Source: Xanthobacter sp. YC-JY1
GTDB taxonomy: Bacteria; Pseudomonadota; Alphaproteobacteria; Rhizobiales; Xanthobacteraceae
Direction of reading: 5' to 3'
NCBI RefSeq assembly: GCF_021730305.1
Contig: NZ_CP032674.1
Location: forward strand, 310,001-374,000
Length of the DNA stretch: 64,000 bases
Shown: piece by piece, positions 31,461 through 40,075 of the stretch
Layout: each line of letters starts with the position of its first letter
How positions within the stretch are numbered: position 1 is the stretch's first letter
Made by a program: the position numbers and the translations under genes
The notes under the pieces: generated by a model
Database searches by the model: none
What the model saw: only the letters and a program-made list of their open reading frames with translations
Told to the model about the DNA's origin: nothing

Positions 31461-32048
31461 TCAGACCGGGCGGTTCTCGTTGCGGTTCTTCACCGGCTCC
31501 ATGATGGAGACGCCCTTTTCATAGGTGATGATCTCGTAGTCCTCGTGCCACGCCGCGGCGGCGTCGAGCACCACGTCGGTCTTGCCACCCGTGTCCATCT
31601 TCTTGATGTCGTTCTTGTCGATGGAGAGGAGGTCGGTCATCTCCTTCCACACGGTGCTCTCGTCGCAGGGCAGGACGTAGAAGGTCTTGCCGTTGTGGGT
31701 GACGCGATACTTCGCCAGCAGGTCGATGTTGTTGCAGAACAGGAAATACTTTCCGTCGGGCGCCAGCGCGTCGCCGAGCACGTCGACCACGTCGGAGAGG
31801 AAGGCGAAATTCTGCAGGTAGCCGGCGAGCACCGGGATGGTGGACTTGCCCTCCTCGGCGAAGGTCAGCACCTGCTCCATGGTGTACTCCGGCGGGCGCT
31901 TCTCGTCCGCGACCTGCTGCTGGAACTTCAGCGCAATGTCGCCGCGGAAATCGAAGCGGCCGGGCTTGGTGGGCTGCTTGAGCACGGCATTCAGGAGTCG
32001 CCCCTCTTTATCCAGCCGGCCCAGGGGGGTGTTCTCGATCGCGGTCAT
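31461..32048 (-). CDS. conserved hypothetical protein, nif-linked
   Basis: A 195-residue soluble protein, not recognised. It has an N-terminal region with NAVLKQPTKPGRFDFRGDI, a middle helical part, and an alpha/beta C-terminal part with FLFCNNIDLLAKYRVTHNGK and TFYVLPCDESTVWKEMTDLL. Two cysteines are far apart. I chose the ATG at 32048; the TTG at 32051 precedes it directly. A candidate sigma-54 site lies upstream at 32212, and the NifA site at 32419 could serve both this gene and iscA. Confidence 0.8.
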   Translation of the reverse strand: MTAIENTPLGRLDKEGRLLNAVLKQPTKPGRFDFRGDIALKFQQQVADEKRPPEYTMEQVLTFAEEGKSTIPVLAGYLQNFAFLSDVVDVLGDALAPDGKYFLFCNNIDLLAKYRVTHNGKTFYVLPCDESTVWKEMTDLLSIDKNDIKKMDTGGKTDVVLDAAAAWHEDYEIITYEKGVSIMEPVKNRNENRPV

Positions 32049-32211
32049 CAAAAAGGTCTCCGGTTCAGCACACGACTGTTCAGACGGGTCTTGGGTTCAA
32101 CACGGGCGCGAGCCGCGCTCGTCCCGGACAGGAGCGCCCGGGAGAGAGTGCCGCCCTCCGCCGAATGCCGTTCGGCGGGCCACCCGCGCAGGGGCAGGCG
32201 CTGCGCTTCAT

Positions 32212-32226
32212 GCAAGCCCTTTGCCG
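32212..32226 (-). promoter_or_regulatory. candidate sigma-54 promoter for the gene at 32048
   Basis: On the reverse strand CGGCAAAGGGCTTGC keeps GG-N10-GC and TTGC. It is 164 bases upstream of the ATG and about 190 bases from the NifA site at 32419. Confidence 0.4.
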
Positions 32227-32418
32227 CTTCGCCTGACGGGCGAGGCGAAACCCGCCGCCAGCGACAATCGGCCCCGTGCGGGCACCGGCCGAGGGCTGCC
32301 GGCAAGGCGCGGGAAGCCCGCAGGGGCACGGAAACGCGGGGCTCGCCTGGCCTCGCGGCGGGGTGCGCCTCGCCATTCCGGCGCGCCACGCGGGGGCGGC
32401 GGGAGTGGTCCGTGCCCA

Positions 32419-32434
32419 TGTCCGAAACCGGACA
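32419..32434. promoter_or_regulatory. NifA upstream activator sequence of iscA-nifS unit
   Basis: TGTCCGAAACCGGACA is a perfect TGT-N10-ACA with extra dyad symmetry (CCG/CGG). It lies 61 bases before the -24 element of the iscA promoter. Confidence 0.85.
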
Positions 32435-32494
32435 CGCGTCGCAAAGGCAACAGCTTCGATCCTGAAAATCGAAAGAAATCAGCCCGTTGCTGTC

Positions 32495-32509
32495 TGGCAC
32501 GAGGCTTGC
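32495..32509 (+). promoter_or_regulatory. sigma-54 promoter of iscA-nfu-nifS-nifT
   Basis: TGGCACGAGGCTTGC matches the consensus at every defined position. The iscA ATG follows 42 bases later. Confidence 0.92.
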
Positions 32510-32550
32510 TGCTGTCCCGGCAGACCAGTCTTTCAAGCGAAGGTCGAGCA

Positions 32551-32871
32551 ATGATCAATTTGACCGACAGCGCACTTCATGCGGTCCGCGACGCGATCCA
32601 TGATGCCGATCAGCCCGTCAGCGGCCTGCGCATCATGGTCGAGACCGGCGGCTGCGCCGGCTACCAGTACAAGATGGGCCTCGTCACCGATGCCGAGCCC
32701 GACGACACCGTGGTGGAGCGCGAGGGCGTGCGCGTCTTCGTCGATAACAAGAGCCACGAGCTGCTCGCCGGCACCACCATCGACTTCGTGGTGGCCCTGG
32801 AAGGCTCCGGCTTCACCTTCGAGAATCCGAACGCCACCTCCAGCTGCTCCTGCGGCAAATCCTTCGGCTGA
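32551..32871 (+). CDS. A-type Fe-S carrier, IscA/NifIscA
   Basis: A 106-residue A-type carrier that accepts and delivers Fe-S clusters. The three ligand cysteines are in place: GGCAGYQYKMG and the C-terminal SCSCGKSFG. The ATG at 32551 starts directly at the family N-terminus (MINLTDSALHAVRD). It is the first gene behind a consensus sigma-54 promoter and is followed by the NifU-C-terminal protein and nifS, so it is a nitrogenase-dedicated carrier. A more divergent relative is at 38011. Confidence 0.94.
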   Translation: MINLTDSALHAVRDAIHDADQPVSGLRIMVETGGCAGYQYKMGLVTDAEPDDTVVEREGVRVFVDNKSHELLAGTTIDFVVALEGSGFTFENPNATSSCSCGKSFG

Positions 32872-32933
32872 CCGCCATCCGCGCGCCGTCCTCTGATGGG
32901 CGGCAGAACAGAGAACACAGAGAGGATATTGCG

Positions 32934-33335
32934 ATGTTGGCCGAGACCGAAGCGCCCGCCCCGCTGAGCCGTGAAGCCCACCGCGAGGCGATCATCCGCG
33001 AGGTGATCGAGGAGATCCGCCCCAACCTCATCCGCGACGGCGGCGATTGCGAGCTGGTGGAAATCGACGGCACCAAGGTCATGGTCAAGATGACCGGCGC
33101 CTGCGTCTTCTGCAAACTGGCGAGCGAGACCATCGAGGGCATCCAGTCCAAGATCGTGGAGCGCCTCGGCGAGCTGATCCGGCTGATCCCCGTCGCCGGC
33201 GCGCAGAACAAGCCGCTGGTGAGCCTGAAGGGCCCCGGCCCGGCGCTTTCCGCTGCGCCCAAGCCCGCTGCCCCCAAGCCCGCCGCGGCTGCCCCGGCCG
33301 TTCCGGCGCCGGCGGCGCCGTCTCCCATCCGCTGA
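32934..33335 (+). CDS. NifU C-terminal (Nfu) domain protein
   Basis: A 133-residue protein with one Nfu domain (about 18-90), including the conserved IRDGGDCELVEIDG and the cluster cysteines in ACVFCKLASETI. The IscU-like and [2Fe-2S] domains of full NifU are missing. The C-terminal 35 residues are a Pro/Ala/Lys-rich tail, probably disordered. It lies 62 bases after iscA and 40 before nifS. It most likely carries [4Fe-4S] clusters to nitrogenase apoproteins; scaffold duty may be taken by SufBCD. Confidence 0.92.
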   Translation: MLAETEAPAPLSREAHREAIIREVIEEIRPNLIRDGGDCELVEIDGTKVMVKMTGACVFCKLASETIEGIQSKIVERLGELIRLIPVAGAQNKPLVSLKGPGPALSAAPKPAAPKPAAAAPAVPAPAAPSPIR

Positions 33336-33375
33336 CGGCCTGCCACACAGCAAGACGCCGCAGCCGACCCGAGGG

Positions 33376-34584
33376 GTGAGCGCCGTGCGCCCGGTCTATC
33401 TCGACAACAACGCGACGACGCGCACCGACCCTGCCGTCGTCGCGGCAATGCTGCCGTTCTTCTCGGAGCATTTCGGCAACGCCTCGTCCACCCACGCCTT
33501 CGGCGAGCATGTGGGCGAGGCGCTGAAGAAGGCCCGCAAGCAGTTGCAGGCCCTTCTCGGTGCCCAGTTCGACCACGAGATCATCTACACCTCGGGCGGA
33601 ACGGAATCCGACAACGCCGCCATCCTCTCCGCGCTGGAGACCCAGGAGGGGCGGGACGAGATCGTCACCACCACGGTGGAGCACCCGGCGGTGCTCACCC
33701 TCGTCGCCCATCTGGAGAAGACGCGCGGCATCAAGTTCCATCTCATCGGGGTGGACCGGCAGGGGCGGCTCGACCTCGACGCCTTCGCCGCGGCCTTGTC
33801 GCCGAAGACCGCGCTGGTCTCCGTGATGTGGGCCAACAACGAGACCGGCACGCTGTTTCCGGTGGCGGATCTCGCGCGACAGGCCCATGCGGCGGGCGCC
33901 CTGTTCCACACCGATGCGGTGCAGGCGGTGGGCAAGGTCGCCATCGATCTCAAGTCCACCGAGATCGACATGCTGTCGCTCTCCGGCCACAAGCTGCACG
34001 GCCCCAAGGGCATCGGCGCGCTCTATGTGCGCAAGGGCGTGAAATTCCGTCCCCTCGTCCGCGGTGGCCATCAGGAGCGCGGACGGCGCGGCGGCACGGA
34101 GAACGTGCCCGGTATCATCGGCCTCGGCGCGGCGGCCGAGCTGGCGCTCGCTTACATGGAGGAGGAGCGCACCCGCGTGAAGGCGCTGCGCGACCGGCTG
34201 GAGCAGGGCATCCTGCAGCAGGTCAGCCATACCCTCCTCAATGGCGATGGCGACAACCGCCTGCCCAACACTGCCAACGTCGCGTTTGAATATCTCGACG
34301 GCGAGGCGGTACTGCACAATCTCAACAAGGCCGGCGTCGCCGCCTCCACCGGCTCGGCCTGCACCTCCGGCTCCACCGAGCCCTCCCATGTGCTGCGCGC
34401 CATGAACCTGCCCGCGAGCGCGCTGCATGGTGCGCTCCGCCTCTCCTTGTCCCGCGAGAATACGAGCGACGACGTGGACCGGGTGCTGGAGGTTCTTCCC
34501 GACATCGTGGCCCGCCTGCGCGCCATGTCGCCGGCCTGGGCGGTGGCCACGGGCGAGGCATCTGCCGTCGCAGATCATGTTTGA
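33376..34584 (+). CDS. nifS: class I cysteine desulfurase NifS
   Basis: NifS provides sulfur for nitrogenase Fe-S clusters. The 402-residue PLP enzyme has YLDNNATT at the start, SGGTESDN, HTDAVQAVGK, the PLP lysine in LSGHKLHGPKG and the active-site cysteine in STGSACTSGS at about residue 329. The GTG at 33376 lies close to GAGG; the GTG at 33385 (VRPVYLDN) is better spaced and may be the true start. It is in the iscA-nfu-nifS unit. Confidence 0.95.
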   Translation: MSAVRPVYLDNNATTRTDPAVVAAMLPFFSEHFGNASSTHAFGEHVGEALKKARKQLQALLGAQFDHEIIYTSGGTESDNAAILSALETQEGRDEIVTTTVEHPAVLTLVAHLEKTRGIKFHLIGVDRQGRLDLDAFAAALSPKTALVSVMWANNETGTLFPVADLARQAHAAGALFHTDAVQAVGKVAIDLKSTEIDMLSLSGHKLHGPKGIGALYVRKGVKFRPLVRGGHQERGRRGGTENVPGIIGLGAAAELALAYMEEERTRVKALRDRLEQGILQQVSHTLLNGDGDNRLPNTANVAFEYLDGEAVLHNLNKAGVAASTGSACTSGSTEPSHVLRAMNLPASALHGALRLSLSRENTSDDVDRVLEVLPDIVARLRAMSPAWAVATGEASAVADHV

Positions 34585-34730
34585 CGCCGGACATGCCGGA
34601 CGTCCGGCGCCACACCCTTTCGTGCTCCGTGCGGTGCCCCGCGCCCGGCGCGCATCACCAGCGTCCCCGTTCGGGCCTTCGGTCCTGCCGGGTCACAGCG
34701 GCGAGTAAAGCCCGATCAAGGAGCCAATAA

Positions 34731-34946
34731 ATGAAAGTCATGATTCGCCGTTCCCCGGAAATCGGCCTGTCCATCTACGTCCCCAAGAAGGACCTGGAGG
34801 AGCCGATCGTCGAGTTCGAGCACGAGTCCCTGTGGGGTGGTTGGATCAAGATCGCCAACGGCTGGGTGCTCGACCTGCCCGAGATGGCCGAGGGAACCAC
34901 CCTGCCCATCACCGTCAACGCGAAGAAGCGTGGCGAGGAGGAGTGA
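34731..34946 (+). CDS. nifT: nitrogen fixation protein NifT/FixU
   Basis: A 71-residue protein with the family pattern MKVMIRRSPEIGLSIYVPKKDLEEPIV and GGWIKIANGWVLDLP. The function is unknown and mutants in model organisms show little effect. It is 146 bases after nifS, a spacer with a 14-base palindrome (34595-34608) and no promoter I can name. The SIR2-like gene starts six bases after its stop. Confidence 0.94.
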   Translation: MKVMIRRSPEIGLSIYVPKKDLEEPIVEFEHESLWGGWIKIANGWVLDLPEMAEGTTLPITVNAKKRGEEE

Positions 34947-34952
34947 ACTGAG

Positions 34953-35819
34953 ATGAACATTTCCGTCGCCAATATCGAGACGCTGAAGCTCGCCGACGCC
35001 GAAGCCGTCCTGAAGGACGTGGCGGCGGAGTTGCGTGCGGACAAGGTCGTGCCCTATCTCGGGCCCGGCCTCGTCGCCCTCGGAACGCCCGCCATCCCGG
35101 TGACGCCGGAAGACCTTTCGGTCTTCTTCGGCACCAAGGTGGCGCTGCCCAAGCGCGCCAAGGGCAATTGCTGGGCCGCGGCCCAGCACATCGAGAGCAT
35201 GAAGCACCGCAACACCGTCTCCGCTCTGATGGCGGAGGCGTTCGGGCCCGAAGTGGCGCCGCTGCCGTTCCACACTTTTCTCGCGGGCCTGCCCCTCGCG
35301 CTGATCGTGGACACCTGGTACGACGGCGCCATGCGCGGGGCCCTCGCCGGCCGTACGGACTGGGGCGAGGCGCAGGGCATCACCCGCGCCGGCATCGGCG
35401 AGGACCGCTGGTATCGCTTCTACGATCCGGCCGGCGCCGAGAGCGACCGCGCCACCGCGGAAGGCTGGAAGACCGTGCTCTACAAGCCGCACGGCAGTGC
35501 CGCCCCGGCGAAGAACTGGCTGATCTCCGACGCGGACTATGTGGAAGTCCTCACCGAGATCGACATCCAGACCCCCATCCCGGACGTGGTGAAGAACCGG
35601 CGCACCGAGCGCAGCTTCCTGTTCCTGGGCTGTCGCTTCCACGACCAGATGCTGCGCACCTATGCGCGGCAGATCTCCAAGCGCTCGCGCGCGCCGCACT
35701 TCGCCATCGTGGACGAGGCGACGCTCACCAAGAACGAACTGCGCTTCCTGCTGGGCCACGCCATCACGCCCATCGCCATGTCGCTGCCGAAGGCGCTCGA
35801 CGTCATCATGTCGGCCTGA
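34953..35819 (+). CDS. SIR2-like domain protein, nif-linked
   Basis: A 288-residue protein resembling the bacterial SIR2_2 group of NAD-binding Rossmann proteins. [14 protein letters not shown] stands where these proteins have a GAGxS nucleotide loop, and [20 protein letters not shown] matches the late loop-and-helix typical of the family (usually VGxGLRD). The polar residue of GAGxS is replaced, so NAD chemistry is uncertain. WYRFYDPAG and [17 protein letters not shown] are also conserved-looking. No membrane segment. It is tightly coupled to nifT and ends before a terminator, so it belongs to the nif unit, not to a defence island. Function unknown. Confidence 0.75.
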   Translation: MNISVANIETLKLADAEAVLKDVAAELRADKVVPYLGPGLVALGTPAIPVTPEDLSVFFGTKVALPKRAKGNCWAAAQHIESMKHRNTVSALMAEAFGPEVAPLPFHTFLAGLPLALIVDTWYDGAMRGALAGRTDWGEAQGITRAGIGEDRWYRFYDPAGAESDRATAEGWKTVLYKPHGSAAPAKNWLISDADYVEVLTEIDIQTPIPDVVKNRRTERSFLFLGCRFHDQMLRTYARQISKRSRAPHFAIVDEATLTKNELRFLLGHAITPIAMSLPKALDVIMSA

Positions 35820-35849
35820 TGCGGGCTGCGGCCCGGCGTGAACACTGAG

Positions 35850-35885
35850 GGGGAGCATGTCCGACACCGGGCATGCTCCCCTTGC
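35850..35885 (+). terminator. terminator after the SIR2-like gene
   Basis: A perfect 10-bp stem (GGGGAGCATG) with a 12-base loop is followed by a T-rich tail, 30 bases after the stop codon. Confidence 0.8.
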
Positions 35886-35943
35886 TTTTGGGATTGTCGC
35901 CTTCGCCCGGGAGGTGGTGGCGGGCTGGCTTTCGGGCTTCGCA

Positions 35944-35957
35944 TTGATCTCGATCAA
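35944..35957. promoter_or_regulatory. FNR/FixK-type box upstream of nifB
   Basis: TTGATCTCGATCAA is a perfect TTGAT-N4-ATCAA palindrome, the binding motif of FNR/FixK/Anr regulators. It lies 39 bases upstream of the first NifA site of nifB. Confidence 0.7.
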
Positions 35958-35995
35958 TTGCGCGCAGGGGCGGGCCGGAATTCGACGCCGGAGCA

Positions 35996-36049
35996 TGTAA
36001 CTTTTCCAACATGTCAGTCGTGTCGCGGCTCGATGTTCACAAGCCGACA
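35996..36049. promoter_or_regulatory. two NifA upstream activator sequences of nifB
   Basis: TGTAACTTTTCCAACA (35996-36011) and TGTTCACAAGCCGACA (36034-36049) are perfect TGT-N10-ACA sites 38 bases apart, 58 and 96 bases upstream of the -24 element. Confidence 0.88.
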
Positions 36050-36072
36050 GCCTGTCGGTCGCTCCTAGTCTC

Positions 36073-36086
36073 TTGATATATATCAG
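36073..36086. promoter_or_regulatory. FixK-like or IHF-like site in the nifB promoter
   Basis: TTGATATATATCAG differs from a FixK box in one base and sits between the NifA sites and the sigma-54 promoter. An AT-rich IHF-type bending site is the main alternative, since IHF often binds there in nif promoters. Confidence 0.45.
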
Positions 36087-36106
36087 CTATTTTGTCTCTG
36101 ATGGGC

Positions 36107-36121
36107 TGGCACGGCTGTTGC
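36107..36121 (+). promoter_or_regulatory. sigma-54 promoter of nifB
   Basis: TGGCACGGCTGTTGC is a full consensus match. The ATG follows 55 bases later. Confidence 0.92.
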
Positions 36122-36175
36122 TCTTCCTTGGGCCAAGGATTTATCGGGATCCTGCTGCAAGCGAGGAGCAGATAG

Positions 36176-37750
36176 ATGCACGCGTCGACACAGCAAGAAA
36201 ACGCGGTTGGCCTGAACGCCGTCGGAATGGACGAGAAGCTGGCCGAGGTCATGCAGGCCAAGGCCGAGCACCAGGGCTGCGGCACCTCGGGTGGTTCGGG
36301 CAAGGCGAGCTGCGGCTCGTCGGCCGGACAGGGCGACCTGCCCACCGAGATCTGGGAGAAGGTGAAGAACCATCCCTGCTACAGTGAAGAAGCCCACCAC
36401 CACTATGCGCGTATGCATGTTGCCGTTGCCCCGGCGTGCAACATCCAGTGCAACTACTGCAATCGCAAGTATGACTGCGCCAACGAGAGCCGCCCCGGCG
36501 TGGTCTCGGAGAAGCTGACGCCCGAGCAGGCCGCGAAGAAGGTGCTGGCGGTGGCCTCCACCATCCCGCAGATGACCGTGCTTGGCATCGCCGGCCCCGG
36601 CGACCCGCTCGCCAACCCCGAGAAGACCTTCAAGACCTTCGAGCTGATCGCGAAGACCGCGCCGGACATCAAGCTCTGCCTGTCCACCAACGGCCTTGCC
36701 CTGCCGGACCACGTGGACACCATCGCCGGCTTCAACGTGGACCACGTGACGATCACCATCAACATGGTGGACCCCGAGGTCGGCGCGAAGATCTATCCCT
36801 GGGTGTTCTGGAAGCACAAGCGCTACACCGGCTATGAGGCGGCCAAGCTCCTCACCGACCGGCAGATGCTCGGCCTCGAGATGCTCACCGAGCGCGGCAT
36901 CCTGTGCAAGGTGAACTCGGTGATGATCCCCGGCATCAACGACAAGCACCTTGTCGAGGTGAACCGTGCCGTGAAGTCGCGCGGCGCGTTCCTGCACAAC
37001 ATCATGCCGCTCATCTCCTCCCCCGAGCATGGCACCGTGTTCGGCCTCAACGGCCAGCGCGGCCCGACCGCCCAGGAGCTCAAGGCGCTCCAGGACGAGT
37101 GCGAGGGCGAGATGAACATGATGCGTCACTGCCGCCAGTGCCGCGCCGACGCCGTGGGCCTCCTCGGCGAGGACCGCTCCGCCGAGTTCACCACCGACAA
37201 GATCATGGCCATGGAGGTCAATTACGACCTCGACAGCCGCAAGGCCTACCAGGCCCTCGTCGAGGAAGAGCGCGTCGCCAAGGTGGCGGCGAAGCAGGAG
37301 GAGCTGGAGGCTCTCGCCGGCGAGCAGAGCGACATCAAGCTGCTCACCGCTGTCGCCACCAAGGGCTCGGGCCTCATCAACGAGCACTTCGGCCACGCCA
37401 AGGAGTTCCAGGTGTGGGAACTCTCCACGGCGGGCGCCAAGTTCGTCGGCCATCGCCGCGTCGACCTGTACTGCCAGGGCGGCTACGGCGAGGAGGACAG
37501 CCTCGAGACCATCATCCGCGCCATCAACGACTGCCATGCGGTGTTCGTGGCGAAGATCGGCGGCTGCCCGAAGGCGGACCTCATCAAGGCCGGCATCGAG
37601 CCCGTCGACACCTTCGCCCACGAGTTCATCGAGAAGTCGGCGATCACCTGGTTCAAGGAATACCTGAACAAGGTGAAGACCGGCGAGATCGTCCACACCG
37701 CGCGCGGCGACGCCGAGATCCGGCAGGGCGCGCTCATCAACGCGGCCTGA
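36176..37750 (+). CDS. nifB: FeMo-co core synthase NifB
   Basis: NifB is the radical-SAM enzyme that fuses two [4Fe-4S] clusters with a carbide and sulfide to NifB-co. The 524-residue protein has the radical-SAM C-x3-C-x2-C in [14 protein letters not shown] near residue 88. The C-terminal NifX-like domain begins about residue 385 ([22 protein letters not shown]). The N-terminus has a Cys-containing linker ([18 protein letters not shown]). GCGAGGAGCAG precedes the ATG. fdxN follows after 24 bases. Confidence 0.97.
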   Translation: MHASTQQENAVGLNAVGMDEKLAEVMQAKAEHQGCGTSGGSGKASCGSSAGQGDLPTEIWEKVKNHPCYSEEAHHHYARMHVAVAPACNIQCNYCNRKYDCANESRPGVVSEKLTPEQAAKKVLAVASTIPQMTVLGIAGPGDPLANPEKTFKTFELIAKTAPDIKLCLSTNGLALPDHVDTIAGFNVDHVTITINMVDPEVGAKIYPWVFWKHKRYTGYEAAKLLTDRQMLGLEMLTERGILCKVNSVMIPGINDKHLVEVNRAVKSRGAFLHNIMPLISSPEHGTVFGLNGQRGPTAQELKALQDECEGEMNMMRHCRQCRADAVGLLGEDRSAEFTTDKIMAMEVNYDLDSRKAYQALVEEERVAKVAAKQEELEALAGEQSDIKLLTAVATKGSGLINEHFGHAKEFQVWELSTAGAKFVGHRRVDLYCQGGYGEEDSLETIIRAINDCHAVFVAKIGGCPKADLIKAGIEPVDTFAHEFIEKSAITWFKEYLNKVKTGEIVHTARGDAEIRQGALINAA

Positions 37751-37774
37751 CCGGCGAAGTAAAGGAGCATCGCC

Positions 37775-37999
37775 ATGACCCTCAAAATCGTCGCGTCGCA
37801 GTGCACGAGCTGCTCGGCCTGTGAGCCGGAATGCCCCAACGTGGCCATTTCGGAGAAGAACGGGACGTTCGTGATCGATCCGAAGAAGTGCACCGAGTGC
37901 ATCGGCCACTTCGACGTGCCGCAGTGCGCGGCGGTCTGCCCGGTGGACGATACGTGCGTGATCGACAACGCGTATCCCCGCTACCAGCCCACCGCCTGA
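37775..37999 (+). CDS. fdxN: 2[4Fe-4S] ferredoxin FdxN
   Basis: A 74-residue ferredoxin directly after nifB, the normal place of FdxN, which donates electrons to NifB. Motifs are [11 protein letters not shown] and [17 protein letters not shown]. It is a close paralogue of the ferredoxin at 11027, with a ten-residue longer C-terminus. AAAGGAGCATCGCC precedes the ATG. Confidence 0.94.
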   Translation: MTLKIVASQCTSCSACEPECPNVAISEKNGTFVIDPKKCTECIGHFDVPQCAAVCPVDDTCVIDNAYPRYQPTA

Positions 38000-38010
38000 G
38001 GATCTGCGCG

Positions 38011-38325
38011 ATGAACTTCACCATGACCCGCTCCGCCGCCCGCTTCATGCGCATGATGATCATGGCGGACGGCGGCCCCACCGCCGGCTTCCGCATGCAT
38101 GTGACGCCCGGCGGATGCTCCGGTCTCAACGCCGACATCTCCGTGCTGCCCGAGCCGCAGCCCGGCGATGTGGTGGTGGAGAAGGACGGGGTGAAGCTGT
38201 TCCTGCCGGCGGAAAGCCGCCTGCTGCTCGATGGCGTGACCATCGACTTCACCGACACGGCCGCCAAGACCGGGCTCGTCTTCAACGATCCCAAGGCGAC
38301 CACCTGCTCCTCCCACGCCCATTGA
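38011..38325 (+). CDS. HesB/IscA-like protein with degenerate C-terminal cysteine motif
   Basis: A 104-residue A-type carrier-like protein. The first ligand cysteine (PGGCSGLN) is present, but the usual C-terminal C-x-C is TTCSSHAH, with one cysteine followed by Ser-Ser and two histidines. The N-terminus (TMTRSAARFMRMMIMADGG) matches nif-linked HesB-like proteins. It starts 11 bases after fdxN, so it is co-expressed with nifB. It may bind a cluster with a different ligand set, or iron. Confidence 0.88.
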   Translation: MNFTMTRSAARFMRMMIMADGGPTAGFRMHVTPGGCSGLNADISVLPEPQPGDVVVEKDGVKLFLPAESRLLLDGVTIDFTDTAAKTGLVFNDPKATTCSSHAH

Positions 38326-38432
38326 GGGCGGGGAGGGCGGCAACGTCTGATCACGACCCGGGGCGGCCTGGCGCCGTCCCGGCATTTCCGGGCCGGATTT
38401 CCGCCGGCACCAGGACAGGACGGGGACAGGGA

Positions 38433-38984
38433 ATGGACGGGATCGTGGGTTCCGCGCAGGTCTCCGGCGAGCCCGATTTCCTGACCCCCGAAGCGCTCCT
38501 TGCGAGCGCGGTGATGGGCGGAGGGTTGCCGGAAGACGCACAGTTTCATCTGTGGGAAGCCGGCCTCTCCTACCAACAGTACGACGTTGCGGAAGCGCAT
38601 CTTCGCAAGGCCGAGGCCATCGCCCCCGGTCATGCGGCGGTGCTGATCGGGCTCTACCGCTTCTACTTCTACAAGGGCCGCCTGCGGGAGTGCCTCGGGG
38701 TGGCGCGGGAGTGTCTCGCCAAGGCGCAGCGGGAGACCAATCTCCCGGCCGACTGGCGGGACGTGCGGGCGGAGGACGCGGAATTCTCCCGCTATGACCG
38801 CCTGATGCCGCGCTTCTTCCTGTTCACGCTGAAGGGCTACGCCTACCTCAACATGCGCCTCGGGGATCTCGACGAGGGGCGCGCCGCGGTGATGAAGCTG
38901 CTCGAGCTCGATCCGTCCGACAAGATCGGCGCGAAGCTCTTGCTCGACGTGCTGAACAGAGCGGGGCAGGACGATGATGACTGA
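38433..38984 (+). CDS. TPR-type protein, nif-linked, copy 1
   Basis: A 183-residue helical protein with two or three tetratricopeptide-like pairs (YDVAEAHLRKAEAIAPGHAAVLIGLYRF, GRLRECLGVARECLAKA, GDLDEGRAAVMKLLELDPSDKIG). I chose the ATG at 38433; a long upstream frame overlaps the previous gene. It shares order and motifs with the protein at 45085 (LYxFxxYxGxLxE, DWRxW/V, FxLYTLK-like FTLKGYAYL, LDP). It overlaps the LRV gene by 11 bases. Probably a protein-protein adaptor in nitrogenase maturation. Confidence 0.85.
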   Translation: MDGIVGSAQVSGEPDFLTPEALLASAVMGGGLPEDAQFHLWEAGLSYQQYDVAEAHLRKAEAIAPGHAAVLIGLYRFYFYKGRLRECLGVARECLAKAQRETNLPADWRDVRAEDAEFSRYDRLMPRFFLFTLKGYAYLNMRLGDLDEGRAAVMKLLELDPSDKIGAKLLLDVLNRAGQDDDD

Positions 38985-39756
38985 CGACGACATCGAGGAT
39001 GCCAAGACCTGGCTCGGCGAAGACGTCGACTGCCGGAGCTGCGCTCATGCGGGCGACCTTCTGCCCGCCGGCAAATGCCAGCTGCGGCGCGCCTGCGTGA
39101 ACGACCGGTACGCCCGACGCATCGACCGCTTCTTCAACTGGAATCCGAAGCTCGCCAATTCCTATGTGGGCCACGAGCATTTCGAGGTCCGTGCCATCGC
39201 GGCGAAGCATGCCGACGTGTTCTTCCTGAAGCCGCTCCTCAACGATCCCGAGGAGACCGTGCGCTGGAACGCGGCGCGCCGGTTGCCCAAGCGGCTCATC
39301 CTGCCGCTGCGCAACGATCCCCATCGCGAAGTGCGCATCCGCATCGTCTCGCTGCTGGAGGATGCGGAACTGGCGCCCATGCTGGCGGATGACGATTACT
39401 ACGTGCGCCTCGTGGTGGCCCGCCGCATCGCGCCGCCGCTGCTGTCGCGCCTCGTGGACGATCCGGAGCCGGAGGTGCGCAAGGTGGTGGCCCAGCGGCT
39501 GCCGGCCGAATGGCTGATGTGCATGGCGAAGGATCGCAGCGCCGCCGTCCGCCTGGAAGTGGCGCAGCGCCTTGCCCCGGACCTGCTCCCGGCGCTCGCC
39601 GGCGATGCGGACTGGCGGGTGCGCTACGAGGTGGCGGGCCGCGTGGCGCCGTCCCAGCTCGCCCGTTTCCTGGATGACGACGACGACTTCGTGCGCGAGG
39701 TCGCCCGCTCCCGCATGGAGGCGGGCGGGCCGCTCTTGAGGGAGATGCCGCTATGA
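38974..39756 (+). CDS. Fe-S leucine-rich-repeat-variant (LRV) protein, copy 1
   Basis: A 260-residue protein of the LRV family first described next to nif genes in Azotobacter. The N-terminal cysteine cluster C-x2-C-x11-C-x5-C (CRSCAHAG to CQLRRACV) should hold a [4Fe-4S] cluster. Residues 60-250 are about eight LRV repeats of some 24 residues, each with a pattern like DDPEPEVRKVVAQRLP. Overlaps with both neighbours (11 bases with TPR, four with nifZ) show tight coupling. A paralogue is at 50695. Function unknown; a binding platform is likely. Confidence 0.93.
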   Translation: MMTDDDIEDAKTWLGEDVDCRSCAHAGDLLPAGKCQLRRACVNDRYARRIDRFFNWNPKLANSYVGHEHFEVRAIAAKHADVFFLKPLLNDPEETVRWNAARRLPKRLILPLRNDPHREVRIRIVSLLEDAELAPMLADDDYYVRLVVARRIAPPLLSRLVDDPEPEVRKVVAQRLPAEWLMCMAKDRSAAVRLEVAQRLAPDLLPALAGDADWRVRYEVAGRVAPSQLARFLDDDDDFVREVARSRMEAGGPLLREMPL

Positions 39757-40070
39757 GCAACATCGTCCGCGACAGTGATGTGGTTGAGATTTCCGAGCCG
39801 CCCTACTTCAATTTCGGCGAGAAGGTGAAGGCGAAGCGGGTGATCCGCAACGACGGAACCTATGCCGGCAAGGAGATCGGCGAGATTCTCGCGAAGAAGG
39901 GCGAGATCGGCTACGTGGTCTCCATCGGCACCTTCCTCCAGCAGTTCTACATTTACGGCGTCGAGTTTACCGAGAGTGGCAACCGCGTCGGCATGAAGCG
40001 CAAGGAACTGGAGAGCGCCGTTCCGCGCGAAGAACAGGACATCCCGCTGCCCCCCGCCCCCGGAGTTTGA
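39753..40070 (+). CDS. nifZ: nitrogen fixation protein NifZ
   Basis: NifZ helps form the second P-cluster of the MoFe protein. The 105-residue protein has EPPYFNFGEKVKAKRVIRNDGTY and GEIGYVVSIGTFLQQFYIYGVEF, the family core. It overlaps the LRV gene by four bases (ATGA) and is followed by a second NifZ-like gene. Confidence 0.94.
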   Translation: MSNIVRDSDVVEISEPPYFNFGEKVKAKRVIRNDGTYAGKEIGEILAKKGEIGYVVSIGTFLQQFYIYGVEFTESGNRVGMKRKELESAVPREEQDIPLPPAPGV

Positions 40071-40075
40071 CTGCC

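Larger units (their letters stand above)
32049..32550. other. 502-base divergent regulatory region
   Basis: No gene is supported here. It contains the NifA site at 32419-32434, the iscA sigma-54 promoter at 32495-32509 and a weaker reverse-strand sigma-54 site at 32212-32226. The rest is GC-rich (32090-32400) with no feature I can name. Confidence 0.7.

Noticed and set aside
33376-34584. Second class II desulfurase
   Set aside because: SGHKLHGPKG and STGSACTSGS are class I (NifS/IscS) motifs, unlike SufS at 15121.
34953-35819. SIR2-like gene as part of an antiphage defence system
   Set aside because: It is coupled to nifT and bounded by a terminator, with no nuclease, TIR, helicase or other defence partner nearby.
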